Positions 1-7,424 of a stretch of DNA of 32,686 nucleotides are shown one piece after another; position 1 is the stretch's first letter, and every line of letters begins with the position of its first letter. The notes beneath the pieces are model-generated. The model worked only from the letters and a program-made list of their open reading frames with translations, was not told the origin of the DNA and did no database searches. The translations under genes were made by a program, and so were the position numbers. The stretch lies in NCBI GenBank assembly GCA_963929765.1, contig CAWVKD010000058.1, forward strand, positions 1 through 32,686, in the 5' to 3' direction. This stretch comes from RGIG529 sp963929765. Its GTDB lineage: Bacteria > Bacillota > Clostridia > Oscillospirales > Oscillospiraceae.

Positions 1-2
1 GA

Positions 3-104
3 ACATTTGAATCGGCCTTGGCAGCCCTTAGAAAAGAAAAATTTCCGATTGTACGGATCTATGGACTCAATGGAGAAGGACAGTATCGTGAGGTAGTTGG
101 ATGA
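3..104 (+). CDS. 3' end of an unidentified protein (5' part outside the window)
   Basis: An open frame runs from the window edge to a TGA at 102-104 and gives a 33-residue C-terminus that includes ALRKEKFPIVRIYGLNGEG. The TGA overlaps the ATG of the next gene as ATGA, which is typical of translationally coupled genes and is the main reason to believe the frame. I do not recognise the family, and too little is visible to assign a function. The other two forward frames contain stops in this stretch. Confidence 0.5.
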   Translation, partial: TFESALAALRKEKFPIVRIYGLNGEGQYREVVG

Positions 105-1264
105 TCTATTTTGATAGTGCTGCTACAACGTTACAAAAACCTGCTTCTGTACGAAGGGCGTCTGCCTATGCGATGGATCATTTATCCAGCCCTGGGCGAG
201 GTGGATATCCTATGGCTGCTCATGCAGAAGAAGTCGCATTTTCTTGCAGAGAAGCGGCAGGAAAACTATTTCACCTTTCACCGGAGCGGGTCGTTTTTAC
301 GTCCAACGCTACTCATGGATTGAACATAGCGATCAAAAGCATAGTCCATCCTGGGGATACCGTTCTCATTTCAGGGTATGAGCACAATGCAGTGACAAGG
401 CCGCTTCATACCATACCCAATGTTACTTGCCGCATTGCATCTTCTTCTCTGTTTGAACCAGAGGTCATGTTATGCCATATGCGGCTTCAATTGGAACAGG
501 GTGTTTCTGCCGTGATTTGTACTCATGTGTCCAATGTGTTTGGATATATTTTACCCATAGAAGAAATTGCAGCTCTATGTCGGGAATACAGAGTTCCACT
601 GATTGTAGATGCCTCCCAATCAGCAGGAGTTCTCCCTGTAGACTGTGATGGATGGGGCGCATCCTTTGTGGCTATGCCAGGCCATAAAGGGCTATATGGC
701 CCCCAGGGAACGGGACTGTTGCTCTGCGGAGAATCTGCGGTTCCTCAGACTCTTTTGGAAGGTGGAACTGGCAGTCAATCCAAATCGATAGAGATGCCGG
801 ATCTTTTGCCGGACCGTCTGGAAGCAGGGACCCACAATATGCCAGGTATTGCTGGTCTTTTAGAAGGCATTCGATTTGTCTCTCGAAAGACGACAGAAAC
901 TATTTTGCATCATGAACGGAATTTGGGCCTTCAAGCAGCCAAAGGATTATCTCGCATGATCGGTGTAAAAGTGTTTACAACAGAGTATTTTCATTGTCAG
1001 TCTGGTGTATTGTCTTTCCAAGTATATGGGATGGACTGCCAGGAGGTAGCTCAGTGGCTGGAACGGCAGGGAATTGCTGTGCGATCTGGTTTGCATTGTG
1101 CGCCTTTGGCGCATCAAACGGCTGGAACATTGGAAGAGGGAACCGTTCGCATGAGTTTTTCAGCGTTTAATCATAAGAAAGAGGTTGCTTACTTTTTGAA
1201 TAAAATGGAAATGTTGATACACCAGAAAAGAAAAAAGAAGGGTAAATGCGAAAACAATCTGTAA
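101..1264 (+). CDS. Class V aminotransferase / cysteine desulfurase family protein
   Basis: This 387-residue PLP-dependent fold type I enzyme belongs to the cysteine-desulfurase-like group (SufS/NifS/Csd relatives). The N-terminus MIYFDSAATT is the usual start of the family. The PLP lysine is K196 in PGHKGLYGPQG, preceded by the cofactor aspartate in VDASQSAG. The active-site loop RSGLHCAP carries C333, the position of the persulfide cysteine in SufS-type enzymes, and the C-terminus has the expected VRMSFSAFN. Members normally take sulfur or selenium from cysteine or selenocysteine, but the true substrate cannot be read from sequence. The gene overlaps the preceding stop by 4 bp. No isc/suf scaffold gene is next to it, which suits the stand-alone EF2568-like subgroup better than a dedicated Fe-S operon. 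Confidence 0.88.
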   Translation: MIYFDSAATTLQKPASVRRASAYAMDHLSSPGRGGYPMAAHAEEVAFSCREAAGKLFHLSPERVVFTSNATHGLNIAIKSIVHPGDTVLISGYEHNAVTRPLHTIPNVTCRIASSSLFEPEVMLCHMRLQLEQGVSAVICTHVSNVFGYILPIEEIAALCREYRVPLIVDASQSAGVLPVDCDGWGASFVAMPGHKGLYGPQGTGLLLCGESAVPQTLLEGGTGSQSKSIEMPDLLPDRLEAGTHNMPGIAGLLEGIRFVSRKTTETILHHERNLGLQAAKGLSRMIGVKVFTTEYFHCQSGVLSFQVYGMDCQEVAQWLERQGIAVRSGLHCAPLAHQTAGTLEEGTVRMSFSAFNHKKEVAYFLNKMEMLIHQKRKKKGKCENNL

Positions 1265-1273
1265 AAAAAGGCA

Positions 1274-1316
1274 ATCTGTGGTATCATATCATTCAGGTGG
1301 ATATGATACCACAGAT
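1274..1316 (+). repeat. Perfect 17-bp inverted repeat downstream of the aminotransferase
   Basis: Arms at 1274-1290 and 1300-1316 are exact reverse complements, with a 9-nt loop (attcaggtg). The hairpin begins 10 nt after the aminotransferase stop. No T-tract follows on the plus strand, so it is not a textbook terminator for that gene. An A7 run lies just 5' (1263-1269), so on the minus strand the hairpin is followed by a T-run. It could be a 3'-end stabiliser, a minus-strand terminator or a protein site. The function is not known. Confidence 0.75.
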
Positions 1317-1333
1317 GGGAGAATGATAGGGTG

Positions 1334-1363
1334 GCATAAGGACAAGTTGCCATTTCATACAGT
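1334..1363 (+). promoter_or_regulatory. Sigma-E-like sporulation promoter of cwlD
   Basis: The -35-like GCATAAG (1334-1340), a 15-nt spacer and the -10 CATACAGT (1356-1363) resemble the mother-cell sigma-E pattern of Bacillus and Clostridium, an ATA-type -35 and CATACAnT. The predicted start near 1370 falls just before the Shine-Dalgarno at 1371-1379. The same CATACAGTG with the same spacing precedes yunB. cwlD is a known sigma-E/sigma-G gene in Bacillus subtilis, which supports the call. Confidence 0.6.
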
Positions 1364-1383
1364 GCCAAAGAGGGGGGAGCTGT

Positions 1384-2094
1384 GTGAGACATTTCCGGTG
1401 GAAACCGCTTTTGATATTACTATTGCTGTTTTTTTCCTTAGCCATTGCCAATTGGTATCTTCATCGACCGTTTTCTGTGACTACCTTTTCTGCTGTCCGT
1501 ATGGGCGGTGTGACAGTTGTTATTGATGCAGGTCATGGAGGGGAAGATGGAGGTGCTGTTTCCTCATCAGGAACGGTGGAAAGTGGAATCAACTTAGCCA
1601 TTGCATGTAAACTGGATGTTTTACTCCATTTTTATGGTGTTCCAACTGTAATGGTGAGAAGAGAGGATATTTCAATTCACGACGATTCTGCCAAAACATT
1701 GAGAGAGAAAAAACGGTCCGATTTAAACAATCGTGTTCAGATTGTCAACGAGACAGAAAATGGTGTACTGATCAGCATCCACCAGAATATTTACTCCAGT
1801 CCCAGCTTGTCTGGTGCCCAAGTGTTTTACGCGGACGAAGAGAGCAGTTTGGAATGGGCAAAAGAGACCCAAGAATGTCTTCGTCAGACATTAGATCCGG
1901 AAAATGGGCGTCAGGCGGCCAGAATATCCGATTCGATCTATCTCATGAAACATATTACACGGCCTGCTCTTCTTGTAGAATGTGGTTTTTTATCCAACCC
2001 AAAAGAGGAAGCAGACTTGTTAAACGATGCCTATCAGACCAAAATAGCAGTTGCTTTGGCTGTGTCAGCCTTGTCCCATTACGGGACGTCATAG
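1384..2094 (+). CDS. cwlD: N-acetylmuramoyl-L-alanine amidase CwlD (spore cortex)
   Basis: This 236-residue amidase_3 protein is a probable CwlD, which strips the peptide from muramic acid so that muramic delta-lactam can form in spore cortex. Residues about 7-26 are a signal anchor or membrane segment (LLILLLLFFSLAIANW). The zinc sites follow: IDAGHGGEDGG with H51, E66 in ESGINL, the histidine of SIHQN, and the catalytic glutamate in LVECGFLSNP. Length and layout fit CwlD rather than the larger vegetative amidases, which carry cell-wall-binding repeats. The start is GTG at 1384, 4 nt after the purine-rich AGGGGGGAG (1371-1379), and no ATG suits better. A sigma-E-like promoter lies directly upstream. 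It is followed after 30 nt by radA. Confidence 0.88.
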   Translation: MRHFRWKPLLILLLLFFSLAIANWYLHRPFSVTTFSAVRMGGVTVVIDAGHGGEDGGAVSSSGTVESGINLAIACKLDVLLHFYGVPTVMVRREDISIHDDSAKTLREKKRSDLNNRVQIVNETENGVLISIHQNIYSSPSLSGAQVFYADEESSLEWAKETQECLRQTLDPENGRQAARISDSIYLMKHITRPALLVECGFLSNPKEEADLLNDAYQTKIAVALAVSALSHYGTS

Positions 2095-2124
2095 AGTGTA
2101 TTGGAACAAAGGAGAATCAAAACA

Positions 2125-3501
2125 ATGAAATCCAAGACAGTTTTTTACTGTACCGAGTGTGGAAACGAATTTCCCAAATGGGCAGGACAATGCAGTGCAT
2201 GTGGGGGATGGAATACTCTTGTAGAGGCAGAAGTACCCCGGGAACAGGGTACCAATAAAAGCGGTGGAATAGGGGCAGGAAAAAGAAGAGGAAGCCGACC
2301 TGTGCCCCATTTAATATCAGAAGTGGAGAGCAGTGAAGAATTGCGGTTTCCAACGGGGCTCCACGAACTAGACCGGGTATTAGGGGGCGGAGCTGTGCAA
2401 GGATCTTTTGTTTTGGTAGGAGGCGCACCAGGGGTCGGAAAATCCACGTTGATGCTGCAAATCTGCACCTATCTTTGCAAGACATTGCCCGTGCTTTATG
2501 TGTCAGGGGAAGAGTCAGAGCGTCAGCTTAAGTTAAGGGCAGACCGCTTGGGCGTGATAGGAGAAAAACTTTATGTGTTATCTGAGACGAATCTAGATGA
2601 TATTTTAGACGCTGCATCGGATTTGATGCCAGGTGTGTTGATTGTGGATTCTATTCAGACCCTTTACCGGGAATCTCTTACGGCATCACCAGGAAGTGTA
2701 GGCCAAGTCAAAGAATGCGCTATGTCATTGATGCGCCTGGCAAAGGAAAAGGGAATTACCGTTTTCCTGATTGGGCATGTTAACAAAGAGGGATCTATTG
2801 CGGGACCGAAAGTTTTAGAGCATATGGTGGATTGTGTTCTCTATTTTGAAGGGGAGCAGCACATGGCATTTCGTATTTTGCGAGCGGTGAAAAACCGATT
2901 TGGTGCCACCAATGAAATTGGTGTATTCGAAATGGGGAACAACGGATTGATTGAGGTGCCAAATCCATCGGAGTGGCTGCTGGCAGGAAGACCTTTGAAT
3001 ACGCCGGGTGCATGTGTTACTTGTGTTATTGAGGGGGCACGTCCTGTTCTGGCAGAAGTACAGGCCCTAGTTGCAACCACCAGCTTCGGAACACCCAGAC
3101 GGACAAGCAATGGATTCGATTCCAATCGAGGGGCGTTACTTTTGGCTGTATTGGAAAAGCGAGGCGGATTTCGACTTTCTGGATGTGACGTCTACTTTAA
3201 TGTGATTGGCGGATTGACCATTGACGAACCAGCCGCGGATTTGTCTGCGACTCTGGCAGTGGCCTCCAGCTATTTAGAACGAGCACTTCCTGAACAGTTG
3301 GCAGCAGTAGGTGAATTGGGATTGACCGGAGAGTTGCGATCGGTACAGAACCTGCCTCAGCGGCTTTCGGAAATCAGACGTTTGGGGTTTGAATCTTGTT
3401 TGGTTCCCGCCCGGGATGGTGGGTCTGTGGAGGCCCCGGCTGGGCTGAACTTGATTCCTGTGAGGAATTTACGAGAGGCGCTGGATGCATGCCTGCTGTA
3501 G
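2125..3501 (+). CDS. radA: DNA repair protein RadA (Sms)
   Basis: RadA/Sms is a RecA-like ATPase that drives branch migration during recombinational repair. The 458-residue protein has the full family layout. An N-terminal C4 zinc finger has C9, C12, C23 and C26. The Walker A is GGAPGVGKST at about 99-108 and the Walker B is VLIVDS. The RadA-specific KNRFG motif follows, and a C-terminal Lon-protease-like domain contains GGLTIDEPAADL. I start it at ATG 2125, because AAAGGAGA at 2108-2115 is well spaced for it and the protein then begins MKSKTVFYC as in homologues. A longer frame from TTG 2101 would add eight unlikely residues. Its last 128 bp are overlapped antisense by the small minus-strand gene. 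Confidence 0.95.
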   Translation: MKSKTVFYCTECGNEFPKWAGQCSACGGWNTLVEAEVPREQGTNKSGGIGAGKRRGSRPVPHLISEVESSEELRFPTGLHELDRVLGGGAVQGSFVLVGGAPGVGKSTLMLQICTYLCKTLPVLYVSGEESERQLKLRADRLGVIGEKLYVLSETNLDDILDAASDLMPGVLIVDSIQTLYRESLTASPGSVGQVKECAMSLMRLAKEKGITVFLIGHVNKEGSIAGPKVLEHMVDCVLYFEGEQHMAFRILRAVKNRFGATNEIGVFEMGNNGLIEVPNPSEWLLAGRPLNTPGACVTCVIEGARPVLAEVQALVATTSFGTPRRTSNGFDSNRGALLLAVLEKRGGFRLSGCDVYFNVIGGLTIDEPAADLSATLAVASSYLERALPEQLAAVGELGLTGELRSVQNLPQRLSEIRRLGFESCLVPARDGGSVEAPAGLNLIPVRNLREALDACLL

Positions 3502-3631
3502 AGGAGTGTTTCGGGATAAAATGAATACAAGAAGCGCGATTGGAAGGTTGACCACTGGAAACAGTACGCTCTAGAGTACAGCAACCCTCCTCTTGATATA
3601 CACAGTTGTTAGTGCAGGAAATCAAACTCAT
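3374..3631 (-). CDS. Small Cys-rich protein, antisense-overlapping the radA 3' end
   Basis: On the minus strand, ATG at 3631-3629 is preceded by AAAGGAGAG (3642-3650). The product begins MSLISCTNNCVYQEEGCC and continues to SCIHFIPK at about residue 41. The CxxxC...CC...C spacing resembles small (about 45-55 residue) Cys-rich clostridial proteins, some of them labelled in databases 'hydroxymyristoyl-ACP dehydratase' without functional basis. The frame does not stop where such proteins end. It continues to 85 residues and overlaps radA by 128 bp, with a low-complexity tail that looks like antisense radA. A lost stop codon is a plausible reading. Function unknown. The family resemblance is from memory and only moderate in certainty. 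A promoter on the same strand fits at 3706-3735. Confidence 0.55.
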   Translation of the reverse strand: MSLISCTNNCVYQEEGCCTLERTVSSGQPSNRASCIHFIPKHSSTAGMHPAPLVNSSQESSSAQPGPPQTHHPGREPNKIQTPNV

Positions 3632-3705
3632 ACTACGTATTCTCTCCTTTCAAATGGGAAACGTCAGTAGTTTTGCCGAAAATGCAAAAAGTACACCTAC
3701 ATTCT

Positions 3706-3735
3706 ATTCTATTGCTGTGCATAATAATTTGCCAA
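3706..3735 (-). promoter_or_regulatory. Sigma-A-type promoter of the small Cys-rich gene
   Basis: Read on the minus strand, TTGGCA (3735-3730), an 18-nt spacer and TAGAAT (3711-3706) make a fair vegetative promoter, about 75 nt upstream of the ATG at 3631. It is only 5 bp from the opposing cdaA promoter, so the two polymerase sites would compete. The remaining stretch 3502-3705 holds the start of the small gene and weak stem-loops (for example GGAAGGTTG at 3540-3548 with CAACCCTCC at 3582-3590). I see no clear radA terminator there. Confidence 0.4.
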
Positions 3736-3736
3736 T

Positions 3737-3769
3737 CTTCTTGCCAAGAAGAACGGGATGGGATATAAT
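3737..3769 (+). promoter_or_regulatory. Promoter of cdaA with an inverted repeat on its -35 box
   Basis: TTGCCA (3741-3746), a 17-nt spacer and a perfect TATAAT (3764-3769) form a strong sigma-A-type promoter. The predicted transcript start is near 3776. An inverted repeat CTTCTTG-C-CAAGAAG at 3737-3751 covers the -35 hexamer, as an operator would. The promoter also settles the cdaA start: an ATG at 3758 lies inside the promoter and cannot be used on this transcript. Confidence 0.65.
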
Positions 3770-3805
3770 ATTAAAATAATGTATTTAAGGAGGTGGGGCA
3801 GGAAT

Positions 3806-4690
3806 ATGGAAGTTGTGTTTCAATGGCTGAATACCATTTGGAATTATGCGTTGACGATTAAAATAACAGATTTAATCGATATTGCTGTCATTGCCTTTTT
3901 GGTGTACTACTTAATGAGATTAATTCGACGCACCAGTTCAGCACAAGTGGCAAAGGGGATCTTTCTGCTCCTAGCAGCGCTGTGGGTCTCTTCCTTGCTA
4001 CAGCTTAATGTGGTGCGCTTTATTTTGAGCAAAGCGGTGGAAATGGGCTTTTTGGCGTTGATTATTTTGTTCCAGCCGGAGTTGCGCCGTGTTTTGGAAC
4101 AAGTGGGGCGCAGCAGGTTAGGAGATGTATTTTCTCAAAATGTACCAAACAGTTTAGAAAATGCCATTTCCCATACGGTGACAGCCTGCATCGCTCTTTC
4201 CAAAGCAAAAGAAGGTGCTTTGATCGTATTTGAACGAAAAAATTTACTAGAAGGCGCTATTAAAACAGGGACTGTTTTGGATGCGTCTGTATCTAGTGAG
4301 TTGCTCAAAAATATTTTTTATCCCAAGGCGCCGATGCATGATGGTGCAGCCATCGTGCGTGAGGGGCGCATTGCAGGAGCTGGTTGTATGCTTCCATTGT
4401 CAAGTAATGTGCATTTAAGCCGGGACCTTGGGATGCGGCACCGTGCAGGAATTGGCGTCAGCGAGAGCTCCGATGCGGTGGCAGTGATTGTATCAGAAGA
4501 AACAGGATCTATTTCTGTAGCGGTTGGAGGAGTCTTAAAGCGCCACTTATCCCCTGAAACATTAGAGCGATTACTGCGCAATGAATTGTTACCTGTAGAT
4601 CCCGATGAAAAACGGACAGGTGGTCTCAAAAAGTTTAGCATTACGAATGTATTCAAGAGAAAAAGGGACAAGAAACAAGATGATCAATAA
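3806..4690 (+). CDS. cdaA: Diadenylate cyclase CdaA (c-di-AMP synthase)
   Basis: CdaA condenses two ATP into cyclic di-AMP, a second messenger for potassium, osmotic and cell-wall homeostasis. The 294-residue protein has three N-terminal membrane segments (about residues 20-38, 48-66 and 72-88) and then a DisA_N catalytic domain. The catalytic motifs are intact: DGA at 179-181 in PMHDGAAIV and RHR at 211-213 in GMRHRAGIG. A basic C-terminal tail ends KRKRDKKQDD. I use ATG 3806 because it follows AAGGAGGTGG (3787-3796) and lies downstream of the predicted transcript start. A longer frame from 3758 would begin inside the promoter. It overlaps cdaR by 11 bp, the usual cdaA-cdaR pairing. Confidence 0.93.
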   Translation: MEVVFQWLNTIWNYALTIKITDLIDIAVIAFLVYYLMRLIRRTSSAQVAKGIFLLLAALWVSSLLQLNVVRFILSKAVEMGFLALIILFQPELRRVLEQVGRSRLGDVFSQNVPNSLENAISHTVTACIALSKAKEGALIVFERKNLLEGAIKTGTVLDASVSSELLKNIFYPKAPMHDGAAIVREGRIAGAGCMLPLSSNVHLSRDLGMRHRAGIGVSESSDAVAVIVSEETGSISVAVGGVLKRHLSPETLERLLRNELLPVDPDEKRTGGLKKFSITNVFKRKRDKKQDDQ

Positions 4691-5915
4691 TATTAAAAAA
4701 GGTAAAGTTTTTTATATTGTTTTGTCCATCCTCATTGCTGTTGTGCTATGGGCCTATGTTGTCAATGTGGAAAATCCTGATATTGAAGTATCGATCTCTG
4801 ATATTCCTGTCACTTTTGTAGGCGAAGAAGCATTGGCAGAAAATAATTTGATGGTTATTTCAGGAAAAACAGCTACCATCACCCTGCGTCTGCAAGGAAA
4901 GCGACAAACATTGACCCAACTGAATCGGGATAACATTACCATTACGGTAGATCTTTCCAAATTGGTAGCGACAGGTCTGCATCAATTGGCATACGACATT
5001 CGATTTCCAAGCAACATTACAGTGGGTGGAAATGTCACTATATTAGATCGCAGTAGCAACTATGTCGATGTAACATTGGGCCGTATGGTGACAAAAACCG
5101 TTGATGTAACGGCAGTTTTTGAAGGGAGTATTGCGAGTGGTTACGTGGGTGATGAAATGATTGTGTCTCCCGAAACCATCGAAATCAGTGGAGAAGAACT
5201 GGAAATTGCCAAAGTAAAATGTGCAGAAGTGATATTAACGGGTGAGAATTTAACTGAAACCCTTTCCGCCGATATGGCATACCGTTTGATAGATTATGAC
5301 GGTAATGAAGTTGTTTCAGACGATATTCAAAAGAGTACGGAGACGGTCCATGTGACATTGCCGGTTGGAGTGATCCGGGACGTGCCGCTCCGTGTAGAAT
5401 TGCAAGAAGGCGGAGGGGCAAAAGCGGAAAATGCCCAAGTGGAAATTGAACCTTCCAGCATCACACTTTCTGGAGAAGAGTCAGAGTTAGATAGCCTGGA
5501 GTCCATTACCATCGGGAGTATCGACTTATCACAAGTGTTAAGCTCCAGTGAAGTCAGCTTTTCCATTCCGTTACCGAGCAATGTGCAGAATATCAGTGGA
5601 ATCACAGAGGCAAAGGTAAAGCTTTCCATTACAGGTCTGACCACAAAAACCGTGCAAGTGACAGACATCAATTTAATCAATGAACCACGTGGTGTCCATG
5701 CTTCTTTGGTAACGCAAAACTTACAAGTGGTTGTTCGTGGAACGGAAGAATCTGTATCCCAGATCTTCTCTCATAATTTGCGTGTGGTAGCAGATTTAAG
5801 CGAAATAGATGGTGCAACAGGAAATTATCATGTTCCGGCAAAAGTATATTTAAATGGATATACGGATGCCGGTGTCGTGGGAGAGTACAAAATTGTTGTC
5901 TCCCTCACAAGGTAG
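4680..5915 (+). CDS. cdaR: YbbR-domain protein CdaR, regulator of CdaA
   Basis: CdaR is a membrane-anchored extracytoplasmic protein that binds and modulates CdaA. The 411-residue product has one N-terminal membrane segment (about residues 8-27, VFYIVLSILIAVVLWAYVV). It is followed by repeated beta-rich YbbR units, recognisable by recurring patterns such as DIPVTFVG, VDVTAVFEG, VPLRVELQEGG and VQVTDINL, about four in all. I place the start at ATG 4680, inside the end of cdaA, because the longer frame from 4605 lies almost wholly within cdaA and adds a charged tail unlike the family. The 11-bp overlap suggests translational coupling. The ribosome site (AAAAAGGGA, near 4660) is weak, as expected for a coupled gene. 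Confidence 0.9.
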   Translation: MINNIKKGKVFYIVLSILIAVVLWAYVVNVENPDIEVSISDIPVTFVGEEALAENNLMVISGKTATITLRLQGKRQTLTQLNRDNITITVDLSKLVATGLHQLAYDIRFPSNITVGGNVTILDRSSNYVDVTLGRMVTKTVDVTAVFEGSIASGYVGDEMIVSPETIEISGEELEIAKVKCAEVILTGENLTETLSADMAYRLIDYDGNEVVSDDIQKSTETVHVTLPVGVIRDVPLRVELQEGGGAKAENAQVEIEPSSITLSGEESELDSLESITIGSIDLSQVLSSSEVSFSIPLPSNVQNISGITEAKVKLSITGLTTKTVQVTDINLINEPRGVHASLVTQNLQVVVRGTEESVSQIFSHNLRVVADLSEIDGATGNYHVPAKVYLNGYTDAGVVGEYKIVVSLTR

Positions 5916-5922
5916 TAGAGCA

Positions 5923-6819
5923 ATGTTTGGATATATTTTTCCTTTGGCGGGCGAGTTAAAAGTCAAAGAGTTTGAAAGATTCAAAAGTGCCTACTGTGGT
6001 CTTTGCCACGCAATGGGCCGCAGATGTGGTTTGAAAGCACGTTTTTTGCTCAATTATGACTTTGCATTCCTTGCCATGCTGTTGGATTACGAACCATGTG
6101 CCTCAGGGGATCAGATGTGCCGCTGTATAGCAAGCCCTTTTCGACGAAAACGTGTTTGTGCGGCAACAGACGGGTTTGAAATAGCGGCAGATACCAGTGT
6201 TATACTCAGCTTTTGGAAACTGAGAGATACCGTGCAAGATGAGGGCTTTTTCAAAAGTTTAGGAGCCAGGCTGTTGTCGCTTCTGTTGCGCCCAGCCTAT
6301 CGAAAGGCAGCGAAAAGACATGAAGCATTTGATGCTGCAGTATGTCAGTGCCTTTCCGAACTGGGGCGATTAGAACAGGAGCGGTGTTCTTCTCTTGACA
6401 AAACAGCAGATACCTTTGCCAGATTACTGCAGGCGGCAGGAGCAGAATCGCAAATTGGGCAAAGGAGACCTGTGGAGCAAATCTTGTACCATATAGGACG
6501 ATGGATCTATCTGGCGGATGCATACGATGACCTGGAAGAAGATTTCAAACGAGGACGGTACAATCCATTGATCAACCGTTTTTCGCTGGTTACCCCTCAA
6601 TTATCAGAAGAAAATCGCAATCAACTGGAAATCACCATGAGACATTCTTTGAATTTAGCTGCATCTGCCTATAGTTTACTTCCAACTGGGCGATGGTCAG
6701 AGATATTAAGCAATATCATCTATTTGGGTCTTCCTGTTTCTGGCATGCGGGTTCGAACAGGGGAAAAGATCAAATGGAATCGACGAAAGCAAAAAATAGG
6801 AGAAATAACATATGAATGA
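5923..6819 (+). CDS. DUF5685 family protein (function unknown)
   Basis: This 298-residue protein starts MFGYIFPLAGELKVKEFE and then has the family signature YCGLCHAMGRRCGLKARF with cysteines spaced CxxC-x6-C. More cysteines lie at about residues 62-72 (C, CRC). A conserved acidic motif DAYDDLEEDFKRGRYNPL at about residues 198-215 follows. I recognise the family as DUF5685. The mostly helical sequence with a DDxxED-like motif recalls the metal-binding motif of isoprenoid synthase folds, but that is only a resemblance. The start at 5923 is chosen over the frame's earlier ATG (5854), which lies inside cdaR. Homologues begin MFGY, and AAGGTAG overlaps the cdaR stop. The end overlaps the J-domain gene by 8 bp. 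No function is claimed. Confidence 0.8.
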   Translation: MFGYIFPLAGELKVKEFERFKSAYCGLCHAMGRRCGLKARFLLNYDFAFLAMLLDYEPCASGDQMCRCIASPFRRKRVCAATDGFEIAADTSVILSFWKLRDTVQDEGFFKSLGARLLSLLLRPAYRKAAKRHEAFDAAVCQCLSELGRLEQERCSSLDKTADTFARLLQAAGAESQIGQRRPVEQILYHIGRWIYLADAYDDLEEDFKRGRYNPLINRFSLVTPQLSEENRNQLEITMRHSLNLAASAYSLLPTGRWSEILSNIIYLGLPVSGMRVRTGEKIKWNRRKQKIGEITYE

Positions 6820-7423
6820 TCCGTATAGCGTTTTAGGCGTTTCATCCAATGCAAGTGACGAAGAGATTAAAAAGGCATATCGGGAATTGGCGCGAAAGTA
6901 CCATCCAGACAATTATCAGAACAATCCTCTTTCCGATCTTGCAGAAGAAAAGATGAAAGAAATCAATGAAGCGTACGACGCAATTACAAAAATGAGAAGT
7001 GGCGGAGGAGGCAGCAGAACCGGCGGTTCCAGAGCTTCTGGCAGCTACAGCAGCGGGTACAGTGGCAGCACAAGCAGTTCTTCTGGCATTTATGCCCAAG
7101 TACGTGCAGCCATCAACCGTGGGGACTTGGCTCAGGCAGAGACATTGTTAAATCAGACGCCAAGCCAGACAGCAGAATGGCATTTTTTAACGGGAAGTAT
7201 TGCATATCGTAAAGGCTGGTTAGATGAAGCCCACCAGCATTATCAGATTGCCTGCAGTATGGAACCGGGAAATATGGAATATCGCCAGGCTTTGGCATAC
7301 ATGCAGAGTGGCGGACAGGCATACCGCCCGATGGGGTATGGAGGCGCAGGAGGTATGAGTGCAGCAGATTGCTGTGCCAGCATGATGTGTCTCAATTGCC
7401 TGTGTGGCGGTCGAGGGTGCTAA
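6812..7423 (+). CDS. J-domain protein with TPR-like region and Cys-rich tail
   Basis: The 203-residue protein begins with a J domain (residues about 3-66) that contains the HPD motif in RKYHPDNY, so it should stimulate the ATPase of DnaK. A Gly/Ser-rich linker follows (about 70-92). Next comes a TPR-like helical part (RGDLAQAETLLN, then AEWHFLTGSIAYRKGW). The tail is Cys-rich (DCCASMMCLNCLCGGRGC, seven Cys). It lacks the G/F region and zinc-finger repeats of classical DnaJ, so it is a type C J-protein and not the housekeeping dnaJ. The tail could bind a metal or act in membrane or redox targeting, but that is inference. The ATG at 6812 follows AGGAGAA and overlaps DUF5685. The downstream membrane gene starts 2 nt after the stop. 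Confidence 0.85.
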   Translation: MNDPYSVLGVSSNASDEEIKKAYRELARKYHPDNYQNNPLSDLAEEKMKEINEAYDAITKMRSGGGGSRTGGSRASGSYSSGYSGSTSSSSGIYAQVRAAINRGDLAQAETLLNQTPSQTAEWHFLTGSIAYRKGWLDEAHQHYQIACSMEPGNMEYRQALAYMQSGGQAYRPMGYGGAGGMSAADCCASMMCLNCLCGGRGC

Positions 7424-7424
7424 T

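Noticed and set aside
3540..3590. Stem-loop after radA as a terminator
   Set aside because: The stem is imperfect with a long loop and no T-tract follows.
3758..3805. Upstream ATG 3758 as start of CdaA (310 residues)
   Set aside because: It lies inside the promoter, before the predicted transcript start; ATG 3806 has the AAGGAGGTGG site.
4605..4679. N-terminal extension of CdaR from ATG 4605
   Set aside because: The 25 extra residues are cdaA read in another frame.
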